Positions 21,109-33,900 of a stretch of 64,000 bases of DNA are shown here, piece by piece. Within the stretch, counting starts at the first letter, position 1, and each line of letters begins with the position of its first letter. Under the pieces are notes generated by a model, which saw only the letters and a list, made by a program, of their open reading frames with translations, was not told the origin of the DNA and did not search any database. A program made the position numbers and the translations under genes. The DNA comes from Gadus chalcogrammus (taxonomy: Eukaryota > Chordata > Actinopteri > Gadiformes > Gadidae): NCBI RefSeq assembly GCF_026213295.1, contig NC_079423.1, forward strand, positions 689,814 through 753,813, in the 5' to 3' direction.

Positions 21109-24100
21109 ATGGTGCAAGACCAGCTCATGAAACTAATGTCGCCACCCAATCGTCACGCTGTCAGATCAGGGCGCAAGAGGCCGGGGGGACGCAAGCTCAC
21201 GTCAGGGCGGGCAGCCATCCCGACCATCGAGCGCCAGGGCCTGGCAGTGCTCCAGCTAAATGTCGAGGGCCTCACCACCGCCAAACTGGACATCATACGC
21301 CACCGCGGCCGTCCTCCTTCAGGAGACGCACTGTGGAAAAGCAGACTTTCTCAGGTTGCCCGGGTTCCACCTCGCCGGCTCCATCCTCAGCAGGCAGCAC
21401 GGGATGGCCACCTTTGTCAGGTCTGACCTCAGCTGGACAGCCACAGGCCAATCCCCTCCAGGCGCTAGTCTCGAGTGGATGTCCACGAGGATACAGACAA
21501 CAACGGTTGTGAACGTGTACAAGCCCCCACCATCTGTACTGTCCACATCGGCCCTCCCAATTACCCCGGCACCCGCCATCTACGCCGGGGATTTCAACTG
21601 CCAGCACACCGACTGGGGATACTCCCACACAACACCGGATGGGGAGACGCTGAGCGAGTGGGCCTCCAATGCCAACGCCCATCTCCTGTTTGACCCCAAA
21701 GAGCCACCAAGCTTCTACTCCTCCAGATGGAACACCTTCACCAACCCAGACCTCGCCTTTGCTGTGTTCCACAGTAAGGACCCGATGCCAGAGAGAAGGG
21801 TCATTGACAGGTTCCCCCGATCACACCACCGACCGTCTGTCATCAGAATACCATCACTGGTGCAGCCAGTCGCAGGGAAGCCTGTCAAAAGATGGAATTT
21901 CCGGAAGGCCAACTGGCATGCTTTTTCTGTTGACACAGAGAGAAGATCTGTCACCCTCCCGGACCCAGACACTCCTAATGTGGATGCTGCATATGCAGCC
22001 TACTGTGAAGTGCTGACAGGGGCAGCGAAGAAAACCATACCACGAGGCTACAATGTAAACTACATCCCGGGTTGGAACGAGGAGTGCAACCACCTCCTGC
22101 GAGCCCACCAGCAGGCTAGCTCAAGAGCTGAAGTGGATGCGACAGCAACGGCACTGCTTGAGAAGCTGGACGCCACTCGCAGGGCTAGATGGACAGAGGT
22201 CGTCGAGTCGATTGACTTTACCCACTCCAGCCGTAAAGCGTGGCAGACCATAAACCAGCTCTCAGGAAGAAGTACACCTCCTCCCAAGTGCCCTGTGACA
22301 GCAAACGCCATCGCAGCCCAACTCCTGAAAAATGGCCGCTTCCCAGACGCAGACAAAGAGTTTGCCCGCTCAACATCCCACGAGGTATCCAGTCTCTCTA
22401 GGGCGACCAGTGTCAATGCCAACCTGTCAGGAGATTTCACACCAGCTGAGCTCAAGGACGCTATGGCCAAACTCAAACAAGGCAAGGCACCAGGCTCCGA
22501 CAACATCCACCCAGAGTTTGTGATCCACCAGAGTGAAATAACATCCGCCTGGCTGTGTGCTTTCTTCTCTGCGTGCCTCCGGAGGTCCAAGCTCCCAAGG
22601 GCATGGCGACGGGCCGCTGTCATAGCCCTCTTGAAACCCAACAAACCTGCTGATGACCCCAAGTCCTACAGACCAATCTCGTTGCTGTGCGTCCCTTTTG
22701 AAATCCTGGAGAGGATGATACACAGCCGAATTGAGCCAGTAGTTGACTCACAGCTACCGAGGGAACAGGCTGGCTTCCGCCGGGGCAGGTCTACAGTGGA
22801 CCAGGTAACCCTTCTCACACAAGATCTCGAGGACAGCTTCCAGGCCAAAACCAAAGCTGGGGTGGTTCTACTGGACCTGACTGCTGCTTACGACACCGTC
22901 TGGCACCGCGGACTCCACCTGAAGCTGCTGAGAACAATCCCGGACCGTCATATGGTCAACTTCATCATGGAGATGCTGTCAAACCGCAGCTTCATTCTCC
23001 AGACCAGTGACGGCCAGCGCAGCAGGCTCAGGAGGCTGAGAAACGGGGTCCCACAAGGGTCTGTCCTCTCACCGATGCTCTTCAACATCTACATCTTTGA
23101 CCTACCGGTGACGACATCTAGAAGGTATGGATACGCGGATGATCTAGCCATCATGCTACACCGGCCCACATGGAAGGCGGTTGAAGAGGGTCTCAATCAG
23201 GACATGGACGTCCTGGCTGCCTACCTTCGAAGCTGGCGACTGCAGCTCAGTAAGGGAAAGACTGTATCAGCAGCATTCCACCTCTGCAACAGGGAAGCAA
23301 GAAGGGAGCTGGAGATCTCAGTGGACAACAAACCCCTGGAGTTCCAGCAGGCCCCAAAGTACCTGGGCGTACGCTTGGACAGGACACTGTCCTACAAACA
23401 GCATTTGGATGAAGTGAGGGCTAAAGTAACAGCAAGGGTCTCACTCATCCGGCGCCTAGCTGGTACAACCTGGGGGGCCTCGGCCAAGGTTCTACGTATC
23501 TCCACACAAGCCCTCGTATTCTCTGCAGCTGAGTACTGTGCCCCAACCTGGAGTAGAAGCCCACATGCCAAGAAGGTCGATACGGCCATCAACAATGCCC
23601 TCCGGATCATAAGTGGCTGCCTGAAACCCACCCCCGTGTTCTACCTGCCAGTCCTAGCAGGAATAGCGCCAGCCGGCCTACGGCGAGAGGCCGCTACCCT
23701 CGCCCTGGCAAGGAAAGCCCAGGAACACAGCTGGCACCTCCTCCATGAAACCACCACCATGGCAACACCTCCAAGCAGACTCAAGTCCCGCCACCCATAC
23801 AATCAGGCCGCACAAGAGATGCTTATTTCCATCCCGGAGGATTTGACAACCAAAGCCTGGCTGGCAGCGGCATGGAAGCAGGAGTGGGAGTCAGCAGGAC
23901 AGACACGCCTACACCATTACATCCAGGATCCTGGAGGTGGCGTTGAGGGAGAAGATCTACCTCGCCGGCAATGGACCCTCCTGAACCGCCTTCGTACAGG
24001 GGTTGGCTGCTTCAAAGCATCCATGAAGAAGTGGGGCCTAACAGACAGTGCAGCGTGTGAGTGCGGGGAGCCTGAGCAGACTGCCGACCACATCATCACC

Positions 24101-24196
24101 ACCTGTCCCCGGCATAGACCACCCTCAGAGGAGGGCCTCTTCCAAGTGGGACCTGAGACGAGGGAGTGGCTACACGACACGAAGTTGGACATATGA
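21109..24196 (+). pseudogene. Jockey/I-like LINE: endonuclease and reverse transcriptase ORF with a frameshift
   Basis: The frame starting at 21109 begins the AP endonuclease (GLAVLQLNVEGLTTAKLD). Near 21295 it passes to another frame that continues VLLQETHC. About ten codons expected between these blocks are missing, so a small deletion caused the shift. From there 21260-24196 is open for 978 codons: IYAGDFNCQHTDWG (endonuclease), SYRPISLLCVPFEILERM, AGFRRGRSTVDQV, VVLLDLTAAYDTVWH, NGVPQGSVLSPMLFNIY, then catalytic YADD. A C-terminal CECGEPEQTADHIITTC resembles the Cys-His finger of jockey/I-group elements. Only the endonuclease is visibly damaged. The clade is an inference. Confidence 0.87.
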
Positions 24197-24725
24197 AGAC
24201 GATACACGAAAGAAGAAGATGGTTAAATAATGTCACAAGATCGGAAATACTGCAGGCTCTCATTTGCAAATGCACTGATTGTGTGCCCGTCTCCAATATG
24301 CTATATACCTGGCATTTATTCAGTTCATGTTCTTTTGAGTGCGCAAGAACGGTGCCAATTATTGTCGTGTTTGCATTGTAATGCACAACTTTGCCCCTCC
24401 TGTCCCTGTTATAAAATAACGTGCATCCCAACAACTTTAGCCAATGCAGGCTCCTATTGCTTTACCAGTGTGTTTAACGTGTGTGCGTGTGTGTGTCTGT
24501 GTGTGTGTGTGTTGTCATGTAGGCTATAGATATAGATTGATTGTCTTGGCTTGCTTGCATCCATGAAATATTGTAATGTTATGGCCTAGCTGGCTACTGC
24601 ATATCGAGAACAATCTGGGGATGAGGGCATCCCCGAATATTGACGGGTATTTCGCACACTGCCATCTCAATATGACTAATAGCCGCGGCTATTAGTTCCG
24701 TACGGATTCCGTACGGAATTCTTGC
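24197..24725. other. LINE tail and interior of the satellite-armed element; no gene
   Basis: The LINE ORF ends at 24196, and a purine-rich run (GAAAGAAGAAGATGG) follows that may mark its 3' end. A short GT-rich stretch lies at 24478-24513. The inverted GCCGCGGC and TCCGTACGGA palindromes at 24682-24720 lie next to the right arm. No gene is seen. Confidence 0.5.
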
Positions 24726-24841
24726 ACTTTTACCGCGCCATTCTAGGGCCGGATTGTGGCCTTCTTGGCTTTCCATAGGTTTCCTCCTACTGCATAAAGC
24801 AAAGTGTCTCTCCCACGGAGGTTGGTCCTTACAGATACCCG

Positions 24842-25168
24842 TAGTTCTGACTTTAAAGTCAGAATTCTGACTTTTTTTCTCAGAATTCTGAGATTAAAGT
24901 CAGAATTCTGAGAATAATGTCAGAATTCCGTCTTTTTTCTCAGAATTCTGAGATTAATGTCAGAATTCTGACTTTAATCTCAGAATTCTGAGAAAAAAGT
25001 CAGAATTCTGAGATTAAAGTCAGAATTCTGACTTTTTTTCTCTGAATTCTGAGATTAATGTCAGAATTCTGACTTTTTATCTCAGAATTCTGAGATTAAT
25101 GTCAGAATTCTGAGATTAATGTCAGAATTCTGACTTTATTCTCAGAATTCTGAGATTAAAGTCAGAAC
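24842..25168. repeat. AGAATTCTGA satellite array, right arm
   Basis: The same 20-bp palindromic units as at 14063-14240, in inverse order overall and with more copies. Confidence 0.9.
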
Positions 25169-25172
25169 TTAA

Positions 25173-25490
25173 TTTTTTTTTACATGTGTGGCCCTAATCC
25201 TCTTCCGTAGTTTCTAGTCCTCAGTCCCAATGTAGCGGTCTCCTCGGCTATGGAATTGCAACAATGTTGCAACCTAGGGAGGGTGCGTCGCTAACGTGTA
25301 CGCTTGTATGTCAACGAAGATAATGTCTTTATCAAAATGCTCATTTTAATGAAGGCGCAATGGAAAATGTAATTGAGTAAAGAGTAGAATTCTAAATCAA
25401 ATATTTACTTGAGTAAGAGTAAAATTACAGACTTAAAAAAGGAACGTGAAAAGTACTCGTTAACCGAAAAATTTACTTTTTCACTCATTT
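25173..25490. mobile_element. Probable right part of the hAT-like MITE at 13441
   Basis: Positions 25370-25490 contain ACTTGAGTAAGAGTAAAATTAC and AAAAGTACTC, the inverse of the words in 13441-13560. The terminal match to the left TIR is poor, so pairing across the 11-kb insert is inferred. A second element begins with CAGTGTTGATAATAACG at about 25492. Confidence 0.5.
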
Positions 25491-25491
25491 G

Positions 25492-25945
25492 CAGTGTTGA
25501 TAATAACGCTGTTTAAAAGAACGGCGTTACGTAACGCCGTTATTTTTTCAGTGACGGGGTATTCTAACTAATTACTATTTCCGACGTTACAACGCCGTTA
25601 CCGTTACTGTACGTAAAATGCAGTGCGTTACTATGAATTGATTGAATAAACTGCGTAATCCGAACGCACCCCTGGCTCCTATCACAAACTGCTAGTGAGG
25701 AGACCGGGTGGATTAACAACGAGATAAGCGATTATGATTGGCTAAGGCAGAGTCATGTTTCATGGTAGCCAATCGGAGCCAGTGTTTTTATACACAGGCC
25801 AGGACACGCGCGCCACACACACGCAAACGCACACACCAAACCGATTCGATGAAGCAGCAGAAATGGCGAGTCCGGAGCAATCCGATGAAAAGTTGGCATT
25901 TTCTGTAGTATCCAAAGCCTTTGCAACCAAGCAAATTGAAATCCA
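25492..25945 (+). mobile_element. hAT element 5' fragment (AACGCCGTTA repeat type)
   Basis: It starts CAGTGTTGATAATAACG and contains repeated AACGCCGTTAC words, as in the ends of BED-finger hAT transposons of fish. A short frame from the ATG at 25863 (MASPEQSDEKLAFSVVSK) may be the start of its transposase. It is cut by the GGCCCC-ended MITE at 25946. Confidence 0.5.
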
Positions 25946-26654
25946 GGCCCCATCCACACTAACCCGGGTAAATGTAAAAACGCACATGCGCAATGAAAAT
26001 GATCTCCGTCCACACTATCGTTTTCATATCGTTTTCAGAATGTTTTGCATCCACGTTCCACACTGAAATTATTTTGATAAACAGTTACAGAGAGACGTTA
26101 CTCCGCCACGCCTCTCTGTTTAGATTACAGGCGCGCGATCAGATGATATTTACAGTTGATCAGCTGGTTAATCATTTTCGACCCGGTCTTGTCCAGAAAC
26201 GCTGCTCCAAGTAGGCTACGGTTTGAACTGTCGTCTTTCGTTTTTTTTTACCATCACTTAAGAACATTAAGTACAGCGCTCGCCTCCGGCGTTGGAGCAA
26301 CGAATATTTTTGACTCAATATGTCGAGTTGTTTCTGGAGATGTACAGAGATGTACAGAGAGATCCACATTTGCATTTCAACTGCCATTCTTTTGATGAGC
26401 TTCTCGGTCTCTAGCGCAAGCTTGTGGCAGTGTCATGGCAGTGTCATGGCAATCGAACGTCGTCGTTTCTGAAAGCCTCCGTCTGTCCACACTACAACGC
26501 GAACCCAGCGTTTTCACATTTATCCACCTCAGCGATCGTTTTCGAAAAGCATCGTTTTCAGTGTCGGAATTCTCTGTTTTAGTTTGGACGCAAGGACTAA
26601 ACAGATGAATATTGATGCATTTGTAGATTTACCCGGGTTAGTGTGGACGGTGCC
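25946..26654. mobile_element. GGCCCC-ended MITE (PIF/Harbinger-like), copy 1
   Basis: GGCCCCATCCACACTAACCC at the left mirrors GGGTTAGTGTGGACGGTGCC at the right. Flanking triplets are CCA and TCA. It shares the GGCCCCGTCCACAC terminus with the element at 33386-33999, whose TCA duplication is exact. No transposase is present. Confidence 0.65.
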
Positions 26655-27847
26655 TCAGTTGGAAGCATATCAGGGCCTTGAATGGGCAGTTCAACCATTT
26701 AACTATGGCGACACATTAGTGCCATAATTCACTAATGTGATAAAAGATGCATTCGGGCGTATTATATTGGTAATTGTTCTATTTTATACTTTGCTAATTT
26801 ATTGTTATTTCGTGTTAATTTTGTAGCTTGGCTATGTTGTAGGCCTACGTCGTAGTGAAAATATGGACATTAATCGCATTTGCACTGTGTTTTATAGCCC
26901 ATAGACATATTTAAATATAGGCTACCTATTTATTTTACTTACAAATATTCTGAAACTTTCTGTAGTCCTACTGTATTAGAGTAATAGGCCAACTTAGGCC
27001 ACCCAAAATAGTTGATTTTTTGTGTTTATCATCGTGGTTATTTTCTGTGTTTATCATCATTGTAAGTCTCTTCATTTGGATGTACGCTACGATCCAATTA
27101 CGAATAAACACACATTTAGGCTACACGTGTTGTCCATGTTGCATTGTTCATCTGGATAATTGTTAACCAATTTCTGTGATTCACTTCAAGCAACTCAAAA
27201 TTGTTGTTGACAGCGTCAGCTATAACCGCCCACATATTAAGAAATGGTCGGGTTTAAATCGGTCGCGGGCTCATCATTACAGTTAATGTACCGGGCCGGG
27301 CCGGGCTCGAATGAGCACGGGCTCGGATAGGGTCGGGTTTGATTTTTCGGCCCGATCTAAGCTCTAAGGTGGATGAACCTGGGCTATACTACGCCGCCCT
27401 ACAACCACTAGAAGGGAGGGCGAGGGAGCTTGACGATTCTAAACGTAGTTGTATAGAGTGCGACATTATACATTTTCCATAATTTCTATGCACTAAATAT
27501 ATATTTATATGTATTTATAGGTCGGTCCGTCTGCGGTCGGGCCCCCTCGGCATAGGGATGTCGGCATAGATGAGCAAAGTTTACTTCAGTCCACTGGGTA
27601 GGCTGGTGGACTGATCTATCCAGCACACATCTAGGTGGACACGCCCACCTGTGATGTCACAATGCTGCACATTTTCAAACCTGCTTGCAATGGCGAATCA
27701 CACTCACACCTGGTGGTATGATATGCCCCCTTTAAGGGCTAAAAATCTGATTATTGTGTTTAAGGACCCGCGGAAACCCTGGTGTGTGTGTGCAGATGCA
27801 GGTGTGTGTGTGTTTTGTGATGATATGGGACAGGATATAAGCCTCAC
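26655..27847. other. Intergenic or 3' gene flank without a recognised gene
   Basis: AT-rich sequence with repeat fragments, including a CGGGCCGGGCCGGGCTCG block near 27290 that also occurs, diverged, near 41040 and 53170 inside other repeats. Further 3' exons of the CARMIL gene would be expected on this side, but I recognise none. Confidence 0.45.
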
Positions 27848-27914
27848 TTAGCCTGGTGGATACGGGGCGTATTCGACGAGTTCTAGAGCTGCGCTTCTTA
27901 ATTGCAATTGTGTC
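27848..27914 (-). CDS. CARMIL-like exon: basic RPVS block
   Basis: Encodes [20 protein letters not shown] and RL. The acceptor is CTTCTCCGCAG and the donor GTGAGG; it ends in phase 1. A basic stretch followed by RPVS is also found after the helical domain in CARMIL proteins. It is the last exon I can recognise, so the gene continues below this point or is truncated. Confidence 0.7.
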
Positions 27915-30900
27915 CTGCGGAGAAGACATAACTTAGAAGTTTTTCAACACACAAACGCTGAATAACACTGAAACTGCATTATCGATTGACACTACTCACT
28001 ATGCTGGTTCCTAGCTCCTCATCTGTGATCTCCAGAGAGTTTCTGTGTGACCTTTGACCCGTGCCGTCCTCACACGTCCCATCCAAGCGTTTCAGCTGGG
28101 ACACCTGCTGTGTCTGACAAAACAAACAAAGAATCAGCTATGAGTCCCCGTCCTTATGTCATGTTCAAAATCGACAGTCCAAACACCTCATTACACACAC
28201 ACAAACACACACAGACACTGTGAGTGTGTACAATTTACAAGGGCCTTGTGGGTAGCGTAGAGTTCCTGGAGGATCTGATCCACGATGGAGTTGGTGAGAT
28301 AAGACACGACGGACAGCTTCACCTCACTGGGGGCGTGAGAGAGAGAAAGCGAGAGAGGGAGAGGGAGAAAGAGAGACCAATCGATTTGATCGCACTTATC
28401 GAATGGAGTATGCCTAATGTAGCCAACCACTGGCTCTCCCCTGTGGGCTTCAGGATGGGGAAGAGGGTTCTTACTCTAGGGCCCGGTGGATGTCCTGCGC
28501 CGCTCTCTCCATCAGCGCGGTGCGGATGGCCGAGCGAGGGATGGACACGCGGTCAGAGACAGACGACAGTGGTGGCGTGAGACGCTCTGCGCTGGACGAA
28601 GACAGGGGACACAGCTCGCGGCACAGAGACACCATGGAGTCCACGATCACCTGCCGAGAGAGTCCCCTTAATGTTACACATCCACAGCTGTCTGTCCTTT
28701 GAGGCACATTGAGGCATGTGTGGTGGCTATGGAGAAAAAACCTTTAATAGTTTTGCTTTCTTTCCGGCAATAGCAGCGTCACCACAACGGCCTGGGAGAA
28801 AACCAGGAATTTCTTTGTAAGATATCGACCTCTCAGGCATCTCAGATAGCAACAGGGGGTTGGCATGGCAACCCTCTTTTGTGTCCGGTTTCTTGTCCAA
28901 ATATCACAGTTCCCAGCAAAAACTGAAACTGGAAATAATGTCAGCTCAATGAGGAAGGACAGGGTCTTTGGATTGATTATTATTCATGCTGGGTTTTGGT
29001 AATGAAATCCAGGCTGAATGTCCACTCCACACCCACTCTAGGAACGGTAGACAGTTGATGGAAAGGAGGGCTATATAGACATGTCAAAATAAACTCGCTG
29101 CCATTTACCACTAGAACAGCCGTCGAAGGGGTCAAATGACCCCTGTGAGTTAAAATAAAATATATCTTTGCACTCGATCACGTTCCAAATCCCTACTTTC
29201 TTGACTTTTCCTAAATATGTCTTTTGTACCACCCTGTGTTCATACATTTTTTTTTTCAGACCGGGAAAGCTATTATAGAGCATTTTTTGACGTGTTCCTA
29301 TGTAATTCTTTTTTTTCCAAGGATGCAATGCTCTTTCTTTGTCAGCAGAGGTCGCAAAGGGACATTATGAAGTGAATAAGATTGATATCTATAGGTAGAT
29401 ATACACAGACAGGCAGGCAGACAGACAGGCAGGCGGACAGACAGACAGACAGACAGAGACACGGAAAGAGGTGGCCAATACGTCGACCGCGAGAGTATTG
29501 CGGGTCGATTGCGTGACATTAAAAAAATTATAAATCAAAGTTTATATATTTTTTATTTTATTAATATAATTAAAAAATAAATAAATAAAAGGATATAAAA
29601 ATATAGAAGGATATAAAACTGAGTGGACACACTGTTCAAACTATTGCAACATATAATTTGCTACTATCAAATGCAAATTGCTACATTATTTTTGAATGAA
29701 TAGATAAGTAAGTACCCTAGCATAGACAATAGACACTGTGGGTGTGGCTGAGACACCAAATCCCAGGTATTCCTAAAATTTGTGAACCAGCAGTTGGCTG
29801 AGTGGTTTAGCATCTGCCCTGCAATACGGTGGTCCTAAGTTCGCGTCCTGGCTAAGTCATTTAATTCCTGCCGTTGGCTTATTTTTGTAATTTCCTTTAT
29901 ATCAGAGAAATTAGGCCTAACAATTTACTTTTTATATAATAAATATGTCTTACAATATCCCTATAACCCAAATATGCCTTGCAAAAACTCATGGTGAAGT
30001 TAATGTTAATATTAATGTTACTGATATGCCTTTGTCACAATGACAAAGACACTGCATGGGAAATTGCAGCCACATAAATTCTATTCAGGTTTCGCGGCAG
30101 GCAGCCAAGAAACTCACCACTGAACACTTCTGTTGAGAAAAAATACAATTTAGAATATTCAAAGAAATGGAAAAAAAAATGACATGAAAAGTCTTTTTTT
30201 CTCCAGTATTCCTTCCTATAACCCTGATTCCGTGGGGATTGAACCCCGGACGAACGGGTGTTAGAATCATGGGTGGATTACTGCACGGGCATACCGGGCA
30301 CATGCCCAGGGGCCCAAGGGCCCCCCTGAGCCGCCCCACAAGTTACTAACAGTGGGGTCCAGGGCCCCACAAGTTACTAACAGTGGGGCCCAGGGCCCCA
30401 CTGTTAGTAACTGAAGTAGACTGAGCCGCCCCACAAGTTACTCACAGTGGGGCCCAGGGCCCCACTGTTAGTAACTTTTAATGTTGCATTGTCGAAGCAA
30501 TCAGTAGAGAAATACAAAAATTCAAGCGAAAACCGCAATAGTAGGCCTATTACTATTGAGTAAATAAATTAATAAAAAGATCAATAGGGGGCACTATTTC
30601 AGTTTGAGACCGGTCACGAACAAGTCACTGTCATTTAAACATGGAGCAACGGCGAACTCTAAGTGGAGCGTTGAAGCAATGAATTTATTCAGTTCAGATC
30701 ATTTAACAAGCCTGGAGATGATGCAACCCCAAAAGGACTGCTACGAATTAAACTCGATTGTGGACTGCAATCTATGTTTCCAAATGTGTATGTAGCGCTA
30801 CGGCTTTTTCTGACTCTGACCGTCAGTAATTGAGAAGGGGAGCGGTCATTCTCTCTTCTGTCCAGGATAAAAAATGAACTGAGGACGAAAATGTCACAAA

Positions 30901-33900
30901 AACGCCTCAAGGCACTTTCTCTCATGGCAATTGAGAGCGACCTTACCAATGCACTGGACTTTGATGATATCGTGGAGGATTTCGCACGGAACAGAGCCCG
31001 GAAAAAATGCATTTCATAGGTGAAATGCATTACTGTCAATTAATGTAAGGAACTGTTCGTATTGAGTTGCTTTAAGTCGTTTTTATTTGTGGTTGAAAGC
31101 GATGCATTCGAAATTCGTTCAAAAAAAAAATTGCATCAATTATATATATATTTTATCCTGTTTTGGTTAAATAAAGATGCATTTATTTGTATAATTATTG
31201 TGAGGTTGCCTTTCCTGTGCTACAAATCCTGCTGAGTTGCAGGTATAGGCCAATGACTTATTATCGCCAATAAGTGTGTGTGTATTCTTGGTGCGTGTGT
31301 TTATGTTGGAAGGGGGGGGGGGGGACTGCGGAGTCCACGTGCCCAGGGGCCCGATATGTCATAATCCGTCTATGGTTAGAATAATTTGCGTCTCTCTCGT
31401 AGATCGCACCATCTTTCAACGTCTTTGTTTAATACGACTGCATCACCTTCTCTCTCACATTTCACTTTATCAAGTTAGAAGTCAACTGCTCATGATCATA
31501 TCGCTGCGTTATCTCTGTGGAGATCCCCCCCCTGGAACAGCGGAGCGGTCGCATTTACAACAGAATGAAACCCAAGTGTGTGCAGGGTCTGGGAGGGTAA
31601 ATTGGGGTTCTAGCTCACACGCGGATATATCAAAATGTGCTGCTCCAAATAAGCAACAAAGTCAGTAACGTCTGATAGGGGCCAGTTGAGCACGGTTAGG
31701 TGTGAAAACGGCCAACGGCCACGGCCAGATGGCCTGAAATCGGCTTTGTGGCCTTACTTATCTATTCAAATGCAAATGTACTGGCTGGGGGAGGGGAGGT
31801 GTGACAGAGAGAGAGCGATTGAGAAAGCAGTGAAAACAGACCATTTAGCATATAGTTTCCAGGCAACTTCTTCTCAAGAGGCAGGAGCTGACCACACAAA
31901 CATGATACTTTTAAGACTAAGCCATACACAAATTATCAAATATATTAAAGAATAACAAATCCTTATTATTCTCCAGTATTCCTTCCTAAAACACTGATAG
32001 GGTGGGGATTGAACCCCGGACGAACGTTCTCTGGCTCAGTCTCAGACCGATCACTAGGAATTAGCTGGAAGAGCCTATACTTTTCCCTGGATTTTGAATG
32101 TTACAAACGTGCAAAAACATGCAAACACTCTTTTGGCGCACAGAACAAACATTGTTGGCACAATGAATAAAATCAGACGAGAGATGCCCCCGTGTACATA
32201 GGCACAGATGGAAAGATTCTCCTCCAAGGTGCTGAGGGCTGGGGAAGCCACACTCACCATTTACCAGGGAAAACCACGCAAAAACGTCAGCCTCCTCAGC
32301 ACAATGCACCACAGTTTCAATTGACAATGGCCCCAAGAAAATGCCCGAAACTGTTTCCCACTACACCAGCACTAAATATGGCGTTGATGTTATGGACCAG
32401 ATGGCACGCTTGTATTCAGTAAAGGGAGGGACCAGGCGTTGGCCTGTAGCTGTGTTCTACAACATCCTAGACCTGGCTGCAATCAATGCACACATTCTGT
32501 ACAAACAGTGCATGGACGTTAACATGACCAGAAAGAGATTTATTCTGGAGCTTGTGAAACAGCTGTGTGCGCCTCAGAGAATGGCCAGGACTGTGTCATC
32601 AGGGGCAGCATCAGTGGCATGTAGGCGACTTCTGATTGAAACTCCTTCCCCACCTACCAAAAGGAAAAAGTGTCAAGTCGGCAGATGTAGTGGGAACAAA
32701 ACTAGTGACGTCTGTGAGTCATGTAGGCGACTTGTCTGTGGGAAATGCACTCAGCCTGCTAAGATAATCTGCTGTGAATGTTGAGACTGCTGTCCCGAAA
32801 GACATTTATTTTTCATCCAGTTCCTAGTTCATTCAAAGTCTGCCGTATTTTTTTGTTTTCTTTTTTTACTGACTTACTGAATGTCAATGTACTCTATACT
32901 CTAATAAACTCTAATACACTCATTTAAAACCCAAGTCATTTGGTTATTGGCAGTGTTGGGCAGTAACGCATTACAAAAGTAATGCATAGAGCTGGGACGA
33001 CTAGTCGGCGTAGTCGACTTCAAAAATTCGCCGCCATGAATAATTTGCGTCGACACGTCGCCTCCCCCCCCCTCCCCCCCGCACTTATTTTTGTTGAAGC
33101 CCTGTTCTAAACAGCCTACTAGATTAACCCTCACTCCAGTCCAGTGGTAGCGGTAAATATGCACCAGAACGCTAGTCGGCAATCGTTTGAAACGGCTATA
33201 ATTTATAATAAAAAAAATACTATTTCATTCATCCAAGCGTAATGATTTGTTATTCTTTAATATATTTGATAATTTGTGTATGGCTTAGTCTTAAAAGTAT
33301 CATGTTTGTGTGGTCAGCTCCTGCCTCATGAGAAGAAGTTGCCTGGAAACTATATGCTAAATGGTCTGTTTTCACTGCTTTCTCAGGCCCCGTCCACACA
33401 AAACCGATTTCATGGCGAAACCGCAAAGGTCTTGTACGGTTCGGCCTTCCGTCCACACGAAGCCGGTGAATCCGCTGACCGAAACCGTATACTTCTGAAA
33501 CCACCCTCGGAGGTGGTTTCAAATCTACCCGGTTTCGTTTTGGATTCGTGTGGACGCCTGAAACCGACTGAAACCGTAAACGATGACGTCATCGCCCCAC
33601 CCCTCGACCGTCTAGCCAATGACTGTTAAGCCCGCGGAGTCACAGAACTCACAACAAAAAAGATGATGGCGGACTACAGGCTTGTAATCGTTCTGCAGCA
33701 GATCATGTCCATTGTTGGGTTGCTAAGCCATTATTTATTGAGACTGTTGACTGACTGTTTGTTTGTGTTGTTAGTGGTTCGGGGGGCAGCCTTTATGCGC
33801 ATGCTCGCCTCTTCTTCTTATTTAATTTTCTTCATTTCTGTAGCAGAAGCAGCGCCCCTTATGGGCCTGGCATGTGTACTACAGCGTTTCTACAGATCTA

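Larger units (their letters stand above)
14059..25172. mobile_element. Large TTAA-flanked element with satellite inverted arms
   Basis: TTAAGTTCTGACTTTATTCTC at the left and the inverse GTCAGAACTTAA at the right sit on TTAA borders (14059-14062 and 25169-25172). Both arms start with an array of AGAATTCTGA / AAAGTCAGAA units. They continue into a shared inverted segment (14240-14366 against 24726-24850) containing GGCCACAATCCGGCCCTAGA. The right arm is about 140 bp longer through array expansion. The interior holds a LINE and, within it, a provirus. TTAA duplication suggests piggyBac-like movement of the original short element, but no transposase is present. Confidence 0.75.

Noticed and set aside
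22060..22662. 200-codon minus frame within the LINE
   Set aside because: Antisense shadow of the reverse transcriptase ORF.
14063..25168. Regularly repeated about 20-bp units (AGAATTCTGA type) that could look like a CRISPR or other array
   Set aside because: Units are palindromic and abut without unique spacers, and they form inverted arms of a transposon in a eukaryotic genome.
29795..29866. A functional tRNA gene
   Set aside because: Only the A and B boxes fit. The acceptor and anticodon stems do not pair well, and the segment is repeated as part of transposon arms.
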